Part shown: positions 30,607-40,626 of the stretch, one piece after another
Position numbering within the stretch: position 1 is the stretch's first letter
Layout: every line of letters begins with the position of its first letter
From: Marinomonas profundimaris
GTDB lineage: Bacteria > Pseudomonadota > Gammaproteobacteria > Pseudomonadales > Marinomonadaceae
Length of the DNA: 64,000 nt
Direction of reading: 5' to 3'
Assembly (NCBI RefSeq): GCF_000508165.1
Contig: NZ_AYOZ01000060.1
Location: forward strand, 62,001-126,000
The notes under the pieces: generated by a model
What the model saw: only the letters and a program-made list of their open reading frames with translations
Database searches by the model: none
What the model was told of the DNA's origin: nothing
Made by a program: the position numbers and the translations under genes

Positions 30607-32181
30607 TTAGTGAGTCATGGAAAAGCCAAGCAACATATAAAATAACATGGCAGAAAGTAATGCTGATGCAGGCACTGTAATGATCCATGCTGCGGCAATT
30701 CGTAATAAAGCAGAACGTTTCACAAGTTCTTTCTTCGTCGCTTTTTTCAGGCCTTTACGCTCTGCTGATGAAATAGGGGAAGACGCTTGTGCGGCTTTCA
30801 GTTCTTTCAAAATTGCGCGTTTTTCTTCTACACCAGCCAACTTGAAACGTTTCACAAACTCTTGAGTTTGCTGACCATTATGACCTGCTGATTCAGAATG
30901 CGAGATGATCGACGCTAGTTTCTTCTCATAAGACTGTTTCAAATACTCACGCAAGAAACCCACCCCAAAGATACCGCCCACCGCAATATGCGTTGAACTA
31001 ACAGGCAAACCAAGTTGCGATGCAATGATAACGGTAATCGCCGCGGCCATAGCAACACAAAATGCTCTGGTTTTATCCAGCTCAGTAATTTCAGAGCCAA
31101 CCGTTTTAATCAATTTTGGACCAAACAAAGCAAGACCAACCGCAATACCAACACCACCAATAATCATGATCCAAAGCGGAATAGCGGCTTTACTAGACAC
31201 TGCGCCAGTCATTAAGGCATCGTTAATTGCCGCTAAAGGCCCAATCGCATTGGCGACATCGTTTGCACCATGAGCAAAACTCAATAAGGCAGCAGAAACG
31301 ATCAAAGGAATAGTAAACAAGCTGTTTACGGCATCCTTATCATTTTTCAACGTCGCGGCCGCTTTATCAACAATCGGGCGAACTATAAAGTACACGGTCA
31401 ACGCAATTGCAAAACCGATCATACCCGCTGTCACAATATCCAACTTCCAAAGCTGCTTAAGGCCTTTCAGGATAAGGTAGGTCGAAAACGCCCATACCAT
31501 CAAACCAACCAAAAGTGGCACGGCTTTTTTAGCGGCCTCAATCATATCGTTTTTATAGGTTACAGCTCGCTTAATATAAATAAGGAACAATGCGGCGATT
31601 ACGCCACCTAACACAGGAGAAATCACCCAGCTTGCCACGATCGCAGTCAGTTTATCCCAATTAGCGATATCCCAACCACCAGCCGCAATACCTGCGCCCA
31701 ACACACCACCAACAATCGAGTGCGTCGTTGAAACCGGTGCGCCTAAATAAGTCGCTAAATTAAGCCAAATAGCGCCAGCCAGCAAAGCAGCCATCATGAC
31801 CCAAATAAATGTCTCTGCATCCGCAATCGCGTTTGGATTGATAATGCCTTTTTTGATTGTACCAACAACAGTACCACCAGCGATTAAAGCACCTGCTGCT
31901 TCAAATATCGCTGCGATCAAAATCGCGCCCGTCATAGACAGTGCTTTTGATCCTACCGCTGGACCTACGTTATTGGCCACATCATTGGCACCAATATTAA
32001 CGGCCATGTAAGCACCAATTGCCGCAGCAATGGCTAAAATGGAGAGGTTAGAAACCCCCATGCCATTTTGTGAAGCATAAAAACCAGCTGCTAAAACAAA
32101 GGCTAATGCGATTAATACACGAACAAACTCGTGACCACTAAATAAAGTGGATTCTTCTTTCGGGTTATTTGTAAGATCCAT
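30607..32181 (-). CDS. pit: PiT-family inorganic phosphate transporter
   Basis: 524 residues. Two family signatures mark the duplicated halves: GANDVANNVGPAVGSKALSM near residue 65 and AHGANDVANAIGPLAAI near 304. About ten membrane helices, with a large cytoplasmic loop between the halves (about 215-290). A C-terminal soluble segment with Ser/Glu/Lys (about 430-485) precedes the final membrane helix. It is probably a proton- or Na+-coupled low-affinity phosphate uptake system. The upstream region holds a 21-bp palindrome. No 11-bp-phased Pho half-sites are seen, so it may be expressed constitutively or oppositely to the Pho genes. Confidence 0.94.
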   Translation of the reverse strand: MDLTNNPKEESTLFSGHEFVRVLIALAFVLAAGFYASQNGMGVSNLSILAIAAAIGAYMAVNIGANDVANNVGPAVGSKALSMTGAILIAAIFEAAGALIAGGTVVGTIKKGIINPNAIADAETFIWVMMAALLAGAIWLNLATYLGAPVSTTHSIVGGVLGAGIAAGGWDIANWDKLTAIVASWVISPVLGGVIAALFLIYIKRAVTYKNDMIEAAKKAVPLLVGLMVWAFSTYLILKGLKQLWKLDIVTAGMIGFAIALTVYFIVRPIVDKAAATLKNDKDAVNSLFTIPLIVSAALLSFAHGANDVANAIGPLAAINDALMTGAVSSKAAIPLWIMIIGGVGIAVGLALFGPKLIKTVGSEITELDKTRAFCVAMAAAITVIIASQLGLPVSSTHIAVGGIFGVGFLREYLKQSYEKKLASIISHSESAGHNGQQTQEFVKRFKLAGVEEKRAILKELKAAQASSPISSAERKGLKKATKKELVKRSALLRIAAAWIITVPASALLSAMLFYMLLGFSMTH

Positions 32182-32301
32182 ACGGGCTCTTCTTTACTAT
32201 TATTAATCTATACCAAACCGTTGTTAATTTGCGAAATGCAACCCCAACAACGCCATGCCGATCCTAGCATCTCAAATCAATTTGGCTCTCAATTCATCCC
32301 G

Positions 32302-32322
32302 TTACATTTTTATGAAATGTAA
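32302..32322. promoter_or_regulatory. 21-bp palindrome upstream of pit
   Basis: TTACATTT (32302-32309), TTATG, AAATGTAA (32315-32322): perfect 8-bp arms. About 120 bp upstream of the pit start, so it may be an operator or lie near the -35 region of pit. No regulator can be named. Confidence 0.45.
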
Positions 32323-32400
32323 ATTTCGCGTCATTCTACACTGGGAATCTACAGATAAAAACCCCTATGCTTATGGATGCTCGCAACCTAAATAAAGGAC

Positions 32401-32425
32401 AAAAAAAAGTGCCCTAAAAGGCACT
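32401..32425 (-). terminator. Rho-independent terminator of sdaA
   Basis: A run 32401-32408 (T run on the minus strand), AGTGCC (32408-32413), loop CTAAAA, GGCACT (32420-32425). It lies ~115 bp past the sdaA stop codon. Confidence 0.85.
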
Positions 32426-32541
32426 GATTGAAAATATACTACAGAAATATGACAGTTTTGTTACGTTTGTAATATTTGTAGATAACGCTTAATAGAAAGA
32501 ACTAAACTATGAAATGAATTGAATGAAGCAAAATACCTCAC

Positions 32542-33924
32542 TTAACATTCAATCACATTGACTGCCAAACCACCTCGAGACGTCTCTTTGTACTTATCAT
32601 TCATGTCTCTGCCAGTATCATGCATCGTGCGGATTACCTTATCCAACGAGACATAATGCGTTCCATCACCCCGAAGCGCCATGCTTGCTGAGTTAATCGC
32701 TTTCATAGACGCCATGGCATTTCGTTCAATACAAGGGACTTGAACCAAGCCCCCAATCGGGTCACACGTTAAGCCTAAATTGTGCTCCATACCAATTTCT
32801 GCGGCGTTTTCTATCTGCTCTGGCGTACCGCCTGTTGCAGCAGCCAAACCGGCAGCGGCCATTGCACAAGCAGAACCGACTTCTCCCTGACAACCCACTT
32901 CAGCACCAGAAATAGACGCATTTTCTTTGAACAGTAAACCAATCGCAGCGGCAGTAAGGAAAAAATCAACAATGCCGTCTTCGCTGGAGCGAGGACAGAA
33001 ATCCCAGTAATAATGAAGTACCGCAGGAATAATGCCTGCCGCACCGTTAGTCGGAGCGGTCACGACGCGGCCACCCGCGGCATTTTCTTCATTTACCGCC
33101 AACGCATAAAGGTTCACCCAATCCATTGCGCCTAATGATGGCGTGATCATATCCATACGCGTTTTACTGGTTAAATCACGATGCAAACTGGCTGCTCTTC
33201 GTTTTACTTTCAAACCACCGGGTAAAATACCTTCGTTCTGTATTCCTTGTTTCACACACGCTTTCATCACAGACCAGATAGACAAAATGCCTAGTCTTAT
33301 CTCGTCTTCTGAACGCCACGTTTTTTCATTTTCCATCATGATTTGTGCAATGGACATATTGGCATCACGACACAATTTAACAAGCGTTTCTGCACTGTGA
33401 AACACATAAGGAAGCACTGTCGTATCTTCGACTAAAGCCACCTGTCCGTGTTCATCTTCCTCGACAATAAAACCACCGCCGACCGAATAAAACGTGGCTT
33501 GATGAAGAATGTGTCCATCCGCATCAAACGCCACCAGCACCATGCCATTTGCATGAAAATCAAGACGATCGATACGGTGATAAATAAGATCTGCCGTCAT
33601 ATCCATCGAGATACGCTGTAAACAAAGTACGTTTATCTGCGACGACGCTTCAATCTGCTCAACTCGTTCATTAACAAGGCTAGGGTCAATGATGTCTGGT
33701 AATTCACCTTCCAACCCCATTAACACAGCAGTACCAGTACCATGCCCTTTCCCTGTCGCACCCAGTGAGCCGTACAAGTCCACTTTCAAACGCGTCACTT
33801 TTGGTAATAAATCTCGATCTTGTAATTGATGAGCAAACTGATTCGCTGCCACCATAGGGCCAACAGTGTGAGAGCTGGACGGCCCAATCCCCACTTTAAA
33901 AAGATCAAATAAACTGATTGCCAT
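32542..33924 (-). CDS. sdaA: L-serine ammonia-lyase (dehydratase), iron-sulfur type
   Basis: 460 residues (E. coli SdaA 454). Single-chain enzyme that converts L-serine to pyruvate and ammonia with a 4Fe-4S cluster instead of PLP. N-terminal [16 protein letters not shown] is the serine/regulatory domain start. The cluster cysteines lie in [16 protein letters not shown] (near residues 345-360) and [17 protein letters not shown] (near 385-400). [18 protein letters not shown] is the catalytic-core signature. No neighbour of one-carbon or glycine metabolism is seen. The upstream region has two perfect palindromes, consistent with specific regulation. Confidence 0.96.
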   Translation of the reverse strand: MAISLFDLFKVGIGPSSSHTVGPMVAANQFAHQLQDRDLLPKVTRLKVDLYGSLGATGKGHGTGTAVLMGLEGELPDIIDPSLVNERVEQIEASSQINVLCLQRISMDMTADLIYHRIDRLDFHANGMVLVAFDADGHILHQATFYSVGGGFIVEEDEHGQVALVEDTTVLPYVFHSAETLVKLCRDANMSIAQIMMENEKTWRSEDEIRLGILSIWSVMKACVKQGIQNEGILPGGLKVKRRAASLHRDLTSKTRMDMITPSLGAMDWVNLYALAVNEENAAGGRVVTAPTNGAAGIIPAVLHYYWDFCPRSSEDGIVDFFLTAAAIGLLFKENASISGAEVGCQGEVGSACAMAAAGLAAATGGTPEQIENAAEIGMEHNLGLTCDPIGGLVQVPCIERNAMASMKAINSASMALRGDGTHYVSLDKVIRTMHDTGRDMNDKYKETSRGGLAVNVIEC

Positions 33925-34230
33925 AACCTTTCCTCTGCCGCCAGATCATCGTCCGGACAACGCTAAAATACAAAATACGAACACAATAACAAGTGAAATT
34001 ATCACTTAAGAGATAAAGTTTCCAATTGGAAACAACGTTTTTTGCGCTTATTTTAATGTTTGCTCGGATTCAGGTCTTTTTTTGACGCTATAAGGCTATT
34101 TTTCAAACAAATCACCCCAAAAACACCCAACCATCCGTTTTACGTCCGCTTCTTATGAATAAAAATGGCACATCTATAAATAAGACCTACCTTTAAAGAT
34201 TAGCCCATCAAATAAAAGAGGATTTTTTAT
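33925..34230. other. Divergent promoter region sdaA / uspA
   Basis: 306 bp, no gene. Contains the two palindromes at 33991-34033, and the ribosome site AGAGGA of the Usp gene at the right end. Nothing else is recognised. Confidence 0.5.
33991..34033. promoter_or_regulatory. Two adjacent perfect inverted repeats in the sdaA / uspA divergent region
   Basis: AAGTGA (33991-33996), AATTA, TCACTT (34002-34007), then the 16-bp perfect palindrome GTTTCCAATTGGAAAC (34018-34033). They lie about 70-110 bp upstream of the sdaA start, in a 306-bp divergent region with no other visible gene. They look like operators. The regulator is unknown. Confidence 0.5.
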
Positions 34231-34671
34231 ATGTCAGCTACAATTATTGTCGGTGTCGATGGAAGTGAGGCAGGTAATCGAGCCTTATCTTATGCAAAGC
34301 GGCTCGCAACACTGATAGGAAGTGAATGCGAGCTCCAACTTATTTGTGTGGTGGAATGGTCACCCTACACATTTCAAACAACCGAAGAAAACGCCCTCCG
34401 CAAAAAACAAAAACACATTGAAACCCAAAATGCCCAAGAGAGAGTCATTAACCCCGCACTCGATTCCCTTAAGGAAGAAGGCATTAAAGCCTCAGGCACC
34501 GTCAAGTTTGGCAAAGCCGCCACCATTCTTAATAACATCGCCGTCGAAAGTAATGCTGAACAAATCGTCGTTGCTCGCTCTACGGAACAAGGTTTAAGCG
34601 CAAGAGTCTTTGGTAGCGTGACCGCCAGTTTGGTTATGAGTGCTAATGTCCCTGTTACCGTCGTCAGCTGA
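34231..34671 (+). CDS. Universal stress protein, ATP-binding type, in operon with a symporter
   Basis: 146 residues, one Usp domain. IIVGVDGSEAGNRALSYAKRLA is the usual first strand and helix with the DGS motif, and ARSTEQGLSARVFGSVTASLVMSANVPVTVV is the C-terminal motif region, in which the GxxGx9GS pattern is partly altered. The gene ends 11 bp before the alanine symporter start, so the two are surely cotranscribed. Usp proteins adjacent to transporters (for example TeaD beside TeaABC) can regulate transport. A similar role here is an inference. Confidence 0.9.
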   Translation: MSATIIVGVDGSEAGNRALSYAKRLATLIGSECELQLICVVEWSPYTFQTTEENALRKKQKHIETQNAQERVINPALDSLKEEGIKASGTVKFGKAATILNNIAVESNAEQIVVARSTEQGLSARVFGSVTASLVMSANVPVTVVS

Positions 34672-34682
34672 GGAGCGTCATC

Positions 34683-36239
34683 ATGAAACGATTTACTTAT
34701 CTATTTAGCGCTATTACCGCGCTTGCTTTGTTCAGCTTGAGCACCTCTGCTCAAGCTGCAGAAGGCATTGACGCGGTGGTAAATGAAATTTTTGGTAATG
34801 CAACTGGCTGGTTTGTGAGTCTCATCTTCGCTCCACTTCCCGGTACGAACTTTCCATGGATCGTTCTCTGGTTGGTAACTGGTGCCTCTGTGTTTACCTT
34901 GTATTTTGGCTTTATTCAATTTCGCAGCATTGGTCATTCCATTGCGTTGGTCAAAGGGGATTACTCAGACCCAAACGACGCGGGGGAAGTGAGTCATTTC
35001 CAAGCGCTGGCTACCGCACTCTCCGGTACTGTTGGCCTTGGTAACATCGCAGGTGTTGCTGTCGCCGTTTCCATTGGTGGTCCTGGCGCCACATTCTGGA
35101 TGATCTTGGCTGGTTTAATGGGCATGGCATCGAAATTCACCGAATGTACCTTAGGGGTTAAATACCGCAATGAATACAAAGATGGCAGCGTGTCAGGCGG
35201 CCCGATGTATTACATTTCGAAAGGTTTTGCTGAACGCGGCATTCCTGGCGGTAAACTTCTGGCGGGTCTATTCGCTGTGTTTTGTATTTTAGGTGCGCTT
35301 GGTGGCGGCAATATGTTCCAAGCAAACCAAGCCCACGCTCAAATCACTCAAGTAGTGGGTAATTATCCAGGTTGGATTACCGGTATCATTTTTGCTGCCT
35401 TGGTGTTTGTTGTGATTGTTGGCGGCATCAAATCCATTGCTCGAGTGACCGATAAAATTGTTCCTCTTATGGGGATTTTATACGTTGGCGCGGCGGTGGT
35501 TATCTTACTGGTTAATGCAGACAAGATTGGCTGGGCATTTGGTCAAATTTTTGAAGGTGCTTTTACAGGGCTTGGTGTGGCTGGTGGTTTAGTCGGTGCG
35601 CTGATTCAGGGTTTCAAACGCGCCGCATTCTCCAACGAAGCCGGTGTCGGTTCGGCGGCCATTGCTCACTCTGCAGTACAAACCAATGAACCCATCACCG
35701 AAGGTTATGTCTCACTACTGGAACCTTTTATCGATACCGTGGTGATTTGTACCATGACCGCGTTGGTAATCATCATTACAGGGCAACTTATGCAAGACCC
35801 CGCAACGGGACTGTATATTTTGAACGAATCCGGCTCAATTATGACGGCAGATGGTTCTTCTGGCGTAGCACTAACGTCTGCAGCATTTGGATCGGCGTTT
35901 AGTTGGTTCCCTATTTTGCTTGCCGTTGCGGTGATCATGTTTGCCTTTTCCACCATGATCAGTTGGTCTTATTATGGTTTAAAGGCATGGACGTATTTGT
36001 TTGGCGAAAGTGAGAAAGCAGAATTGACGTTTAAAATTATATTTTGTGTCTTTGTCGTCATTGGTGCCGCCGCGAACCTTGGCCCTGTTATCGACTTCTC
36101 TGACGCGGCGATTTTTGCCATGGCGGTTGCGAACATCATTGGTTTGTATTTCTTAATGCCTATTGTCAAAAAAGAACTATTGTCTTATCAAAAACGTCTA
36201 AAATCGGGTGAAATCATTAAGTTCAAAGATCGTCATTAA
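34683..36239 (+). CDS. Sodium:alanine symporter family protein (AGCS)
   Basis: 518 residues. Na+-coupled uptake of alanine, glycine or related amino acids. An N-terminal cleavable-like signal (MKRFTYLFSAITALALFSLS...AQA) precedes the first core helix, as in a subset of AGCS proteins. The AGCS signature GTVGLGNIAGVAVAVSIGGPG is at about residues 117-137. Ten or eleven membrane helices follow, including FKRAAFSNEAGVGSAAIAH, the conserved middle motif. It shares an operon with the preceding Usp gene and ends at a bidirectional terminator. Confidence 0.94.
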   Translation: MKRFTYLFSAITALALFSLSTSAQAAEGIDAVVNEIFGNATGWFVSLIFAPLPGTNFPWIVLWLVTGASVFTLYFGFIQFRSIGHSIALVKGDYSDPNDAGEVSHFQALATALSGTVGLGNIAGVAVAVSIGGPGATFWMILAGLMGMASKFTECTLGVKYRNEYKDGSVSGGPMYYISKGFAERGIPGGKLLAGLFAVFCILGALGGGNMFQANQAHAQITQVVGNYPGWITGIIFAALVFVVIVGGIKSIARVTDKIVPLMGILYVGAAVVILLVNADKIGWAFGQIFEGAFTGLGVAGGLVGALIQGFKRAAFSNEAGVGSAAIAHSAVQTNEPITEGYVSLLEPFIDTVVICTMTALVIIITGQLMQDPATGLYILNESGSIMTADGSSGVALTSAAFGSAFSWFPILLAVAVIMFAFSTMISWSYYGLKAWTYLFGESEKAELTFKIIFCVFVVIGAAANLGPVIDFSDAAIFAMAVANIIGLYFLMPIVKKELLSYQKRLKSGEIIKFKDRH

Positions 36240-36275
36240 TTCACTCGATCCATTACATTAGTAAAGCTTTAGACT

Positions 36276-36312
36276 AAAAAATCCCCACCGACAGTTGTGT
36301 CGATGGGGATTT
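36276..36312. terminator. Bidirectional terminator between the symporter and the aldehyde dehydrogenase
   Basis: AAAAAATCCCCA, then an inner stem CGACA/TGTCG around GTTG, then TGGGGATTTTTT (36304 onward). A strong long stem with T runs on both strands, placed between convergent genes. Confidence 0.9.
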
Positions 36313-36379
36313 TTTATTTTTCCATCAGTGATCTTTCATTCTGCTACCCAATACTCTATTTAGTATTGGGTAAAACAGA

Positions 36380-37897
36380 TTAGAAGAAGCCGAGCGGATT
36401 CACATCGTAGCTGACCAACATGTTCTTCGTTTGTTGATAATGCTCTAACGCTATTTTATGCGTCTCACGACCAACACCCGATTTTTTATAACCGCCAAAC
36501 GCAGAATGAGCAGGATACTGGTGATAACAGTTCATCCATACGCGACCCGCTTCTAGGTTACGCCCCATGCGATAAGCAAGGTTTGTGTCTCGAGTCCACA
36601 CACCCGCACCAAGGCCAAACTCGCTGTCATTGGCAATCGCCAACGCTTCAGCTTCGTCTTTGAACGTGGTCACACTGACGACAGGACCAAATATTTCTTC
36701 TTGGAAAATACGCATCTCATTCGACCCTTTGAACAAGGTCGGTTGAACATAAAAACCTTCATCCAAACCATCAATCGATTCAATGCCACCACCAATGAGC
36801 AATTCGGCGCCTTCGTTTTTGCCGATATCGATGTAGCTTAGTATTTTTTCATATTGCTGTTTCGATGCCTGAGCACCAACTTGCACGTCAGTATCCAGTG
36901 GGTTACCACGCTTAATCATTTTGGTTCGCTCAATCACCAACGCCATGAATTCGTCATAGATGGATTCATGAACCAAGGCTCGTGAAGGACAAGTACAGAC
37001 TTCCCCTTGATTAAAGAACGCCAGCACCAAGCCTTCTACGCACTTACTGACAAATTCTTTTTCGTGCTTCATGACATCGGCAAAATAGATGTTTGGCGAT
37101 TTACCGCCCAACTCAACCGTAGACGGAATAATATTTTCCGCCGCGCATTTTAGAATGTGTGAGCCAACCGGCGTTGAACCGGTAAAAGCAATTTTTGCAA
37201 TACGCTTACTGGTTGCCAATGCTTCTCCGGCTTCTTTACCATAACCATTCACAATATTCAGCACACCAGGTGGCAATAAATCTTGGATGACTTTAATCAA
37301 TTCCAGAATGGAGGCAGGCGTTTGCTCAGCGGGTTTTAATACTACACAGTTACCTGCCGCTAACGCTGGCGCCAGTTTCCATGCCGCCATTAAGATTGGA
37401 AAGTTCCAAGGAATGATTTGACCAACCACCCCCAGTGGCTCATGAAAATGGTACGCGACCGTGTGTTCGTCCAGCTCAGCCGTGCTGCCTTCTTGCGCTC
37501 GTAAGCAACCAGCAAAATATCGAAAGTGATCTGCCGCCAAAGGAATGTCGGCATTTAAGGTTTCTCGCACCGCTTTGCCGTTGTCCCATGTTTCTGCCAC
37601 CGCTAGGGCTTCTAAATTTTGCTCGATTCTATCGGCAATTTTTAACAGGATATTGGAACGGTTGGTCACGGATGTTTTGCCCCATGCCACACGAGCGGCA
37701 TGCGCGGCATCCAGCGCTAAATTAATGTCTTCTTCTGTTGAACGAGGAATGCGGCAAAATACTTTGCCATTGACAGGACTAATATTATCAAAGTATTGAC
37801 CTTTAACCGGTGCCACCCATTCGCCACCGATAAAGTTACCGTACTCAGCGTCAAATGTAACAAGGCTACCATTCGTACCAGGTTGGGCGTAGATCAT
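36380..37897 (-). CDS. Aldehyde dehydrogenase, ExaC/AcoD (acetaldehyde) type
   Basis: 505 residues, matching the 506-residue ExaC/AcoD/AldB group, which oxidises acetaldehyde and other short aldehydes with NAD+. Motifs: [22 protein letters not shown] (about 154-175), [12 protein letters not shown], the general-base Glu in [13 protein letters not shown], catalytic Cys in [14 protein letters not shown] (near 302), and a C-terminal [14 protein letters not shown]. It is divergent from an AraC-type regulator (241 bp), the usual pairing for this group. It would take ethanol- or amine-derived aldehydes to acid. The alcohol dehydrogenase is not in the window. Confidence 0.93.
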   Translation of the reverse strand: MIYAQPGTNGSLVTFDAEYGNFIGGEWVAPVKGQYFDNISPVNGKVFCRIPRSTEEDINLALDAAHAARVAWGKTSVTNRSNILLKIADRIEQNLEALAVAETWDNGKAVRETLNADIPLAADHFRYFAGCLRAQEGSTAELDEHTVAYHFHEPLGVVGQIIPWNFPILMAAWKLAPALAAGNCVVLKPAEQTPASILELIKVIQDLLPPGVLNIVNGYGKEAGEALATSKRIAKIAFTGSTPVGSHILKCAAENIIPSTVELGGKSPNIYFADVMKHEKEFVSKCVEGLVLAFFNQGEVCTCPSRALVHESIYDEFMALVIERTKMIKRGNPLDTDVQVGAQASKQQYEKILSYIDIGKNEGAELLIGGGIESIDGLDEGFYVQPTLFKGSNEMRIFQEEIFGPVVSVTTFKDEAEALAIANDSEFGLGAGVWTRDTNLAYRMGRNLEAGRVWMNCYHQYPAHSAFGGYKKSGVGRETHKIALEHYQQTKNMLVSYDVNPLGFF

Positions 37898-38138
37898 AAA
37901 TTGTCTCCATTATTGTTGTTTTTATGTCAGGTCTTAACCTTAGTTCTAACCTCGAACCTAAGAGTAGAAACAATGTGAGAAGAAAACTTGCCTGTCAGTC
38001 CATGAAACTTGTCCGGTGATCCATTTCTATTCTCAGCGGGGTATTGACCCAAAAAGGTTCAAGAGTGATGATGAGGGTCAGGACAATGCACCACGCTGTA
38101 CAATTAAAATAAAAAATCAAGATAAAAGAGGTGTGTAA

Positions 38139-39062
38139 ATGAACCGCTCTGCCTCCACTGAAAAAACATTGCTTGAGCAAAAACGCTCGCCTACCCAACT
38201 GGTGGAAAACCGTGTCTGCTTTGCGGGTCCGCACTCGGAACTCAGTATTTACGATACCTATGAACAGGCCAAAAAAGTCAGCTTAAAAGCCGACTCTCTG
38301 CTGTATTGCGGTATGGTGACGGGCGCCAAAGTCATGCACACCAAAGAACACAACAACATTCCATTCCTGCCTCACGAGTCGTTTATTCTCGCGCCGGATG
38401 AAGAAGTATTTATCGATTTCCCCGAAGCCCAGCACAACCGCCCGACCACGTGTTTAACCATCGCTATCTCAAAAGAAAGGGTCGCACAAATTTGTGACCG
38501 CATGAATGACATCATGATCAAAGCGTTGCCTTCAAACGTGACCCTGGATCCAAGCCAACACCTTCATACTTTGCACACACAAGCCACTCAACAATTGCTT
38601 GACCGACTGACCAGCGAATTTGTACAAAATGATCCTGATCGAGATTTATTGGTCGATTTTGGCGTCAGTGAATTGGTCACACGAATACTCAGACACCATG
38701 GCCGAGACGCACTGTTGCGATTCAGCCAAGACACACCGGATGCAAGTGGTTTAACGTCTGTCATTCATTGGATTGAACAGCATCTGGCTCTGCCATTGGA
38801 CATTAACCTTCTGGCAAAAACGGCGTGCATGAGTCGCAGTCGTTTTTATGAGAGCTTTAAGCGCCAATTAGGCTGTACGCCAGTGGAATATCAACATCAA
38901 CGCAGGATGAGCCGAGCTTATCAGCGTTTGCAAGAAAAGTGCTCGGTCACCGAAGTGAGTTATGAATTAGGCTATCTGAGCCTGAGTCACTTCAGTCGAC
39001 GCTTCCACCAGCATTTTGGTATTTCGCCGCGACAAGTGACTCAAGCTAAACTCAATTCTTAA
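38139..39062 (+). CDS. AraC-family transcriptional regulator, probable activator of the aldehyde dehydrogenase
   Basis: 307 residues. The N-terminal effector domain (about 25-200) belongs to the AraC N-terminal type seen with ExaC/aldehyde operons. The C-terminal double HTH (about 205-300) has LAKTACMSRSRFYESFKRQLGCTPVEY and LGYLSLSHFSRRFHQHFGISPRQ, the standard AraC signature. It is divergent from the aldehyde dehydrogenase. AGAGG ribosome site at a good distance. A near-palindrome TTGACCC...GGTTCAA lies at about 38043-38060 and could be its site or an operator half. Confidence 0.93.
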   Translation: MNRSASTEKTLLEQKRSPTQLVENRVCFAGPHSELSIYDTYEQAKKVSLKADSLLYCGMVTGAKVMHTKEHNNIPFLPHESFILAPDEEVFIDFPEAQHNRPTTCLTIAISKERVAQICDRMNDIMIKALPSNVTLDPSQHLHTLHTQATQQLLDRLTSEFVQNDPDRDLLVDFGVSELVTRILRHHGRDALLRFSQDTPDASGLTSVIHWIEQHLALPLDINLLAKTACMSRSRFYESFKRQLGCTPVEYQHQRRMSRAYQRLQEKCSVTEVSYELGYLSLSHFSRRFHQHFGISPRQVTQAKLNS

Positions 39063-39073
39063 GAGAAGAAACG

Positions 39074-40291
39074 TTAGAAGACGTGCGTTAATTTCGATTT
39101 ACAGTAAACAAAAACACCCAACATAAAGACAAGGGCTAACGTTAACCCTAGGAAAGGCACCAATTGCCCGAGCTGATACAAAGAAGCCAGCGTCACCGGA
39201 CCTAATGCAGCGCCAAGTCCTTGCATAGACGCATTCATACTGGCCAAACGACTTTGCTGATCGTCTTTTACCAACAACGTTTGCGCCGTGACGATACCAG
39301 GAAATAAGAACCCAAAACCCGCCCCAAACAACCCCATGGCGAACAAAACGCCCACATAAGAATCCAAGAAGATAAAAGCGAGTTGAGCCAGCACGCCCAT
39401 GCCAACACCCGAGAAAATCAAGGTAACCACACCCAATTGAAATCTAGGCACAAGGATCATTTGCACCAAAATACTGAAGCAAGACATCGTCATCATGGCA
39501 AACCCCAGCTGATGGGTTGTTTGCGCTACATCCAGCTGGAATCTATCTTGAATTAAAAAGCCCATAATTTGTTGAACACCCGTGACCGATAAGATCGCCA
39601 ACGTCGACATGCCCAAAAATGGCATCACCGGTTCTTTCAGCCAATTGATTGCAGGAGGCTTCTCGAATTGACGAACGTGTTTTTTGTCTTTAACAAACAA
39701 CACAACAAGCAACGCCGCACAGCCTGCTAAAAAAGCAATAATATAAAACGGCGCGGTGAGCCCTAAACTGCTCAATAACGACGCAAACGCTGGCCCTAAA
39801 ATCATACCAATACTAAAAGAAGCGCCAATCATCGCTATGGTTGAACTGCGATGTTTTATATCCGTATGCGCAATCAAATACGTCTGAATAGAAGGCAACA
39901 CACCCGCTAGACCAAGCGAGAAGACAATACGCAACGCAAACACCAGATAATAGGTTTGCTCAGCGGACAAGTGCTTTGCCAAGGCTTCCTGTAGAACAAA
40001 CCCCGTCATGGCGATTGTCACCGCGTAGCAGCTCATACCAATAATCACAGAACGCACGCGACCAATACGATTGATAATACCGCCCCAAAGAAAAGCGGCA
40101 ACAACAAACGTGGCAGCGCCCACAGTAATAAGTGTACTGATGCGTACGTCCGCCAAACCAATCTCACGACCAATCGGCGGCAAAGACGTAAAAATAAAAG
40201 ATTGGCCTATACCCACGGCAACTAAGCAAAACAGCAGCAACCAGCGAGACAAGCGTTCATGGAATGATGAATAAGTATCTGAGTTTATCAA
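39074..40291 (-). CDS. MFS transporter (multidrug / TetA-like)
   Basis: 405 residues, twelve predicted membrane helices. The MFS loop motif is visible after helix 2 (GGIINRIGRVRSVIIGMSCYAV). The conserved antiporter-type stretch TLLVKDDQQSRLASMNASMQGLGAALGPV is in the second half. The first helix contains GIGQSFIFTSLPPIGREIG. Substrate unknown, possibly drugs or a metabolite. It starts about 335 bp from the divergent MFS gene at 40627 and is separated from the AraC gene by only 11 bp on the convergent side. Confidence 0.88.
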   Translation of the reverse strand: MINSDTYSSFHERLSRWLLLFCLVAVGIGQSFIFTSLPPIGREIGLADVRISTLITVGAATFVVAAFLWGGIINRIGRVRSVIIGMSCYAVTIAMTGFVLQEALAKHLSAEQTYYLVFALRIVFSLGLAGVLPSIQTYLIAHTDIKHRSSTIAMIGASFSIGMILGPAFASLLSSLGLTAPFYIIAFLAGCAALLVVLFVKDKKHVRQFEKPPAINWLKEPVMPFLGMSTLAILSVTGVQQIMGFLIQDRFQLDVAQTTHQLGFAMMTMSCFSILVQMILVPRFQLGVVTLIFSGVGMGVLAQLAFIFLDSYVGVLFAMGLFGAGFGFLFPGIVTAQTLLVKDDQQSRLASMNASMQGLGAALGPVTLASLYQLGQLVPFLGLTLALVFMLGVFVYCKSKLTHVF

Positions 40292-40626
40292 TGTGTAGAT
40301 CCTTGACCTTCAATATGCAGTTCTGTCTGCCACATAGCAGAACCTTTCAAGCAAACCTGCGATACAGATTCACCAATGAAAAGAGGGCTATTTATCGTCC
40401 TGATAAATGATGAGGATAAACTAACACAATCTTTGCATGCTTTCTGATTCTGTGTGATTCAAATTCGCCCATTCAAAGCCAAAACCCATCGTCACAGAAA
40501 ACATCCACAATTTTTAAACATTTGGCTATATTCTAATGCGTTGAATAACGACACAACGCACTGAAAATACATTAGTATTTTGCGCCTATCCTTTTTGAAA
40601 TAAAAACAACCGTATCGCAGGAAGCC
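40292..40626. promoter_or_regulatory. Divergent promoter region of two MFS genes with two perfect inverted repeats
   Basis: 335 bp without a gene. ATTTATC (40390-40396), GTCCT, GATAAAT (40402-40408), and TGCGTTG (40537-40543), 10-bp spacer, CAACGCA (40554-40560). The second lies ~65 bp upstream of the plus-strand MFS start and could be an operator. GTTCTG ... CAGAAC (40320-40343) is a weaker repeat nearer the minus gene. Confidence 0.45.

Larger units (their letters stand above)
32182..32541. other. Intergenic region between pit and sdaA (both minus)
   Basis: About 360 bp with no gene. It contains the sdaA terminator (32401-32425) and the pit promoter region with a 21-bp palindrome (32302-32322). 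The rest is AT-rich and nothing else is apparent. Confidence 0.5.

Noticed and set aside
32302-32322. PHO box upstream of pit
   Set aside because: The palindrome is not an 11-bp direct repeat and lacks TGACA or TGTCA half-sites.
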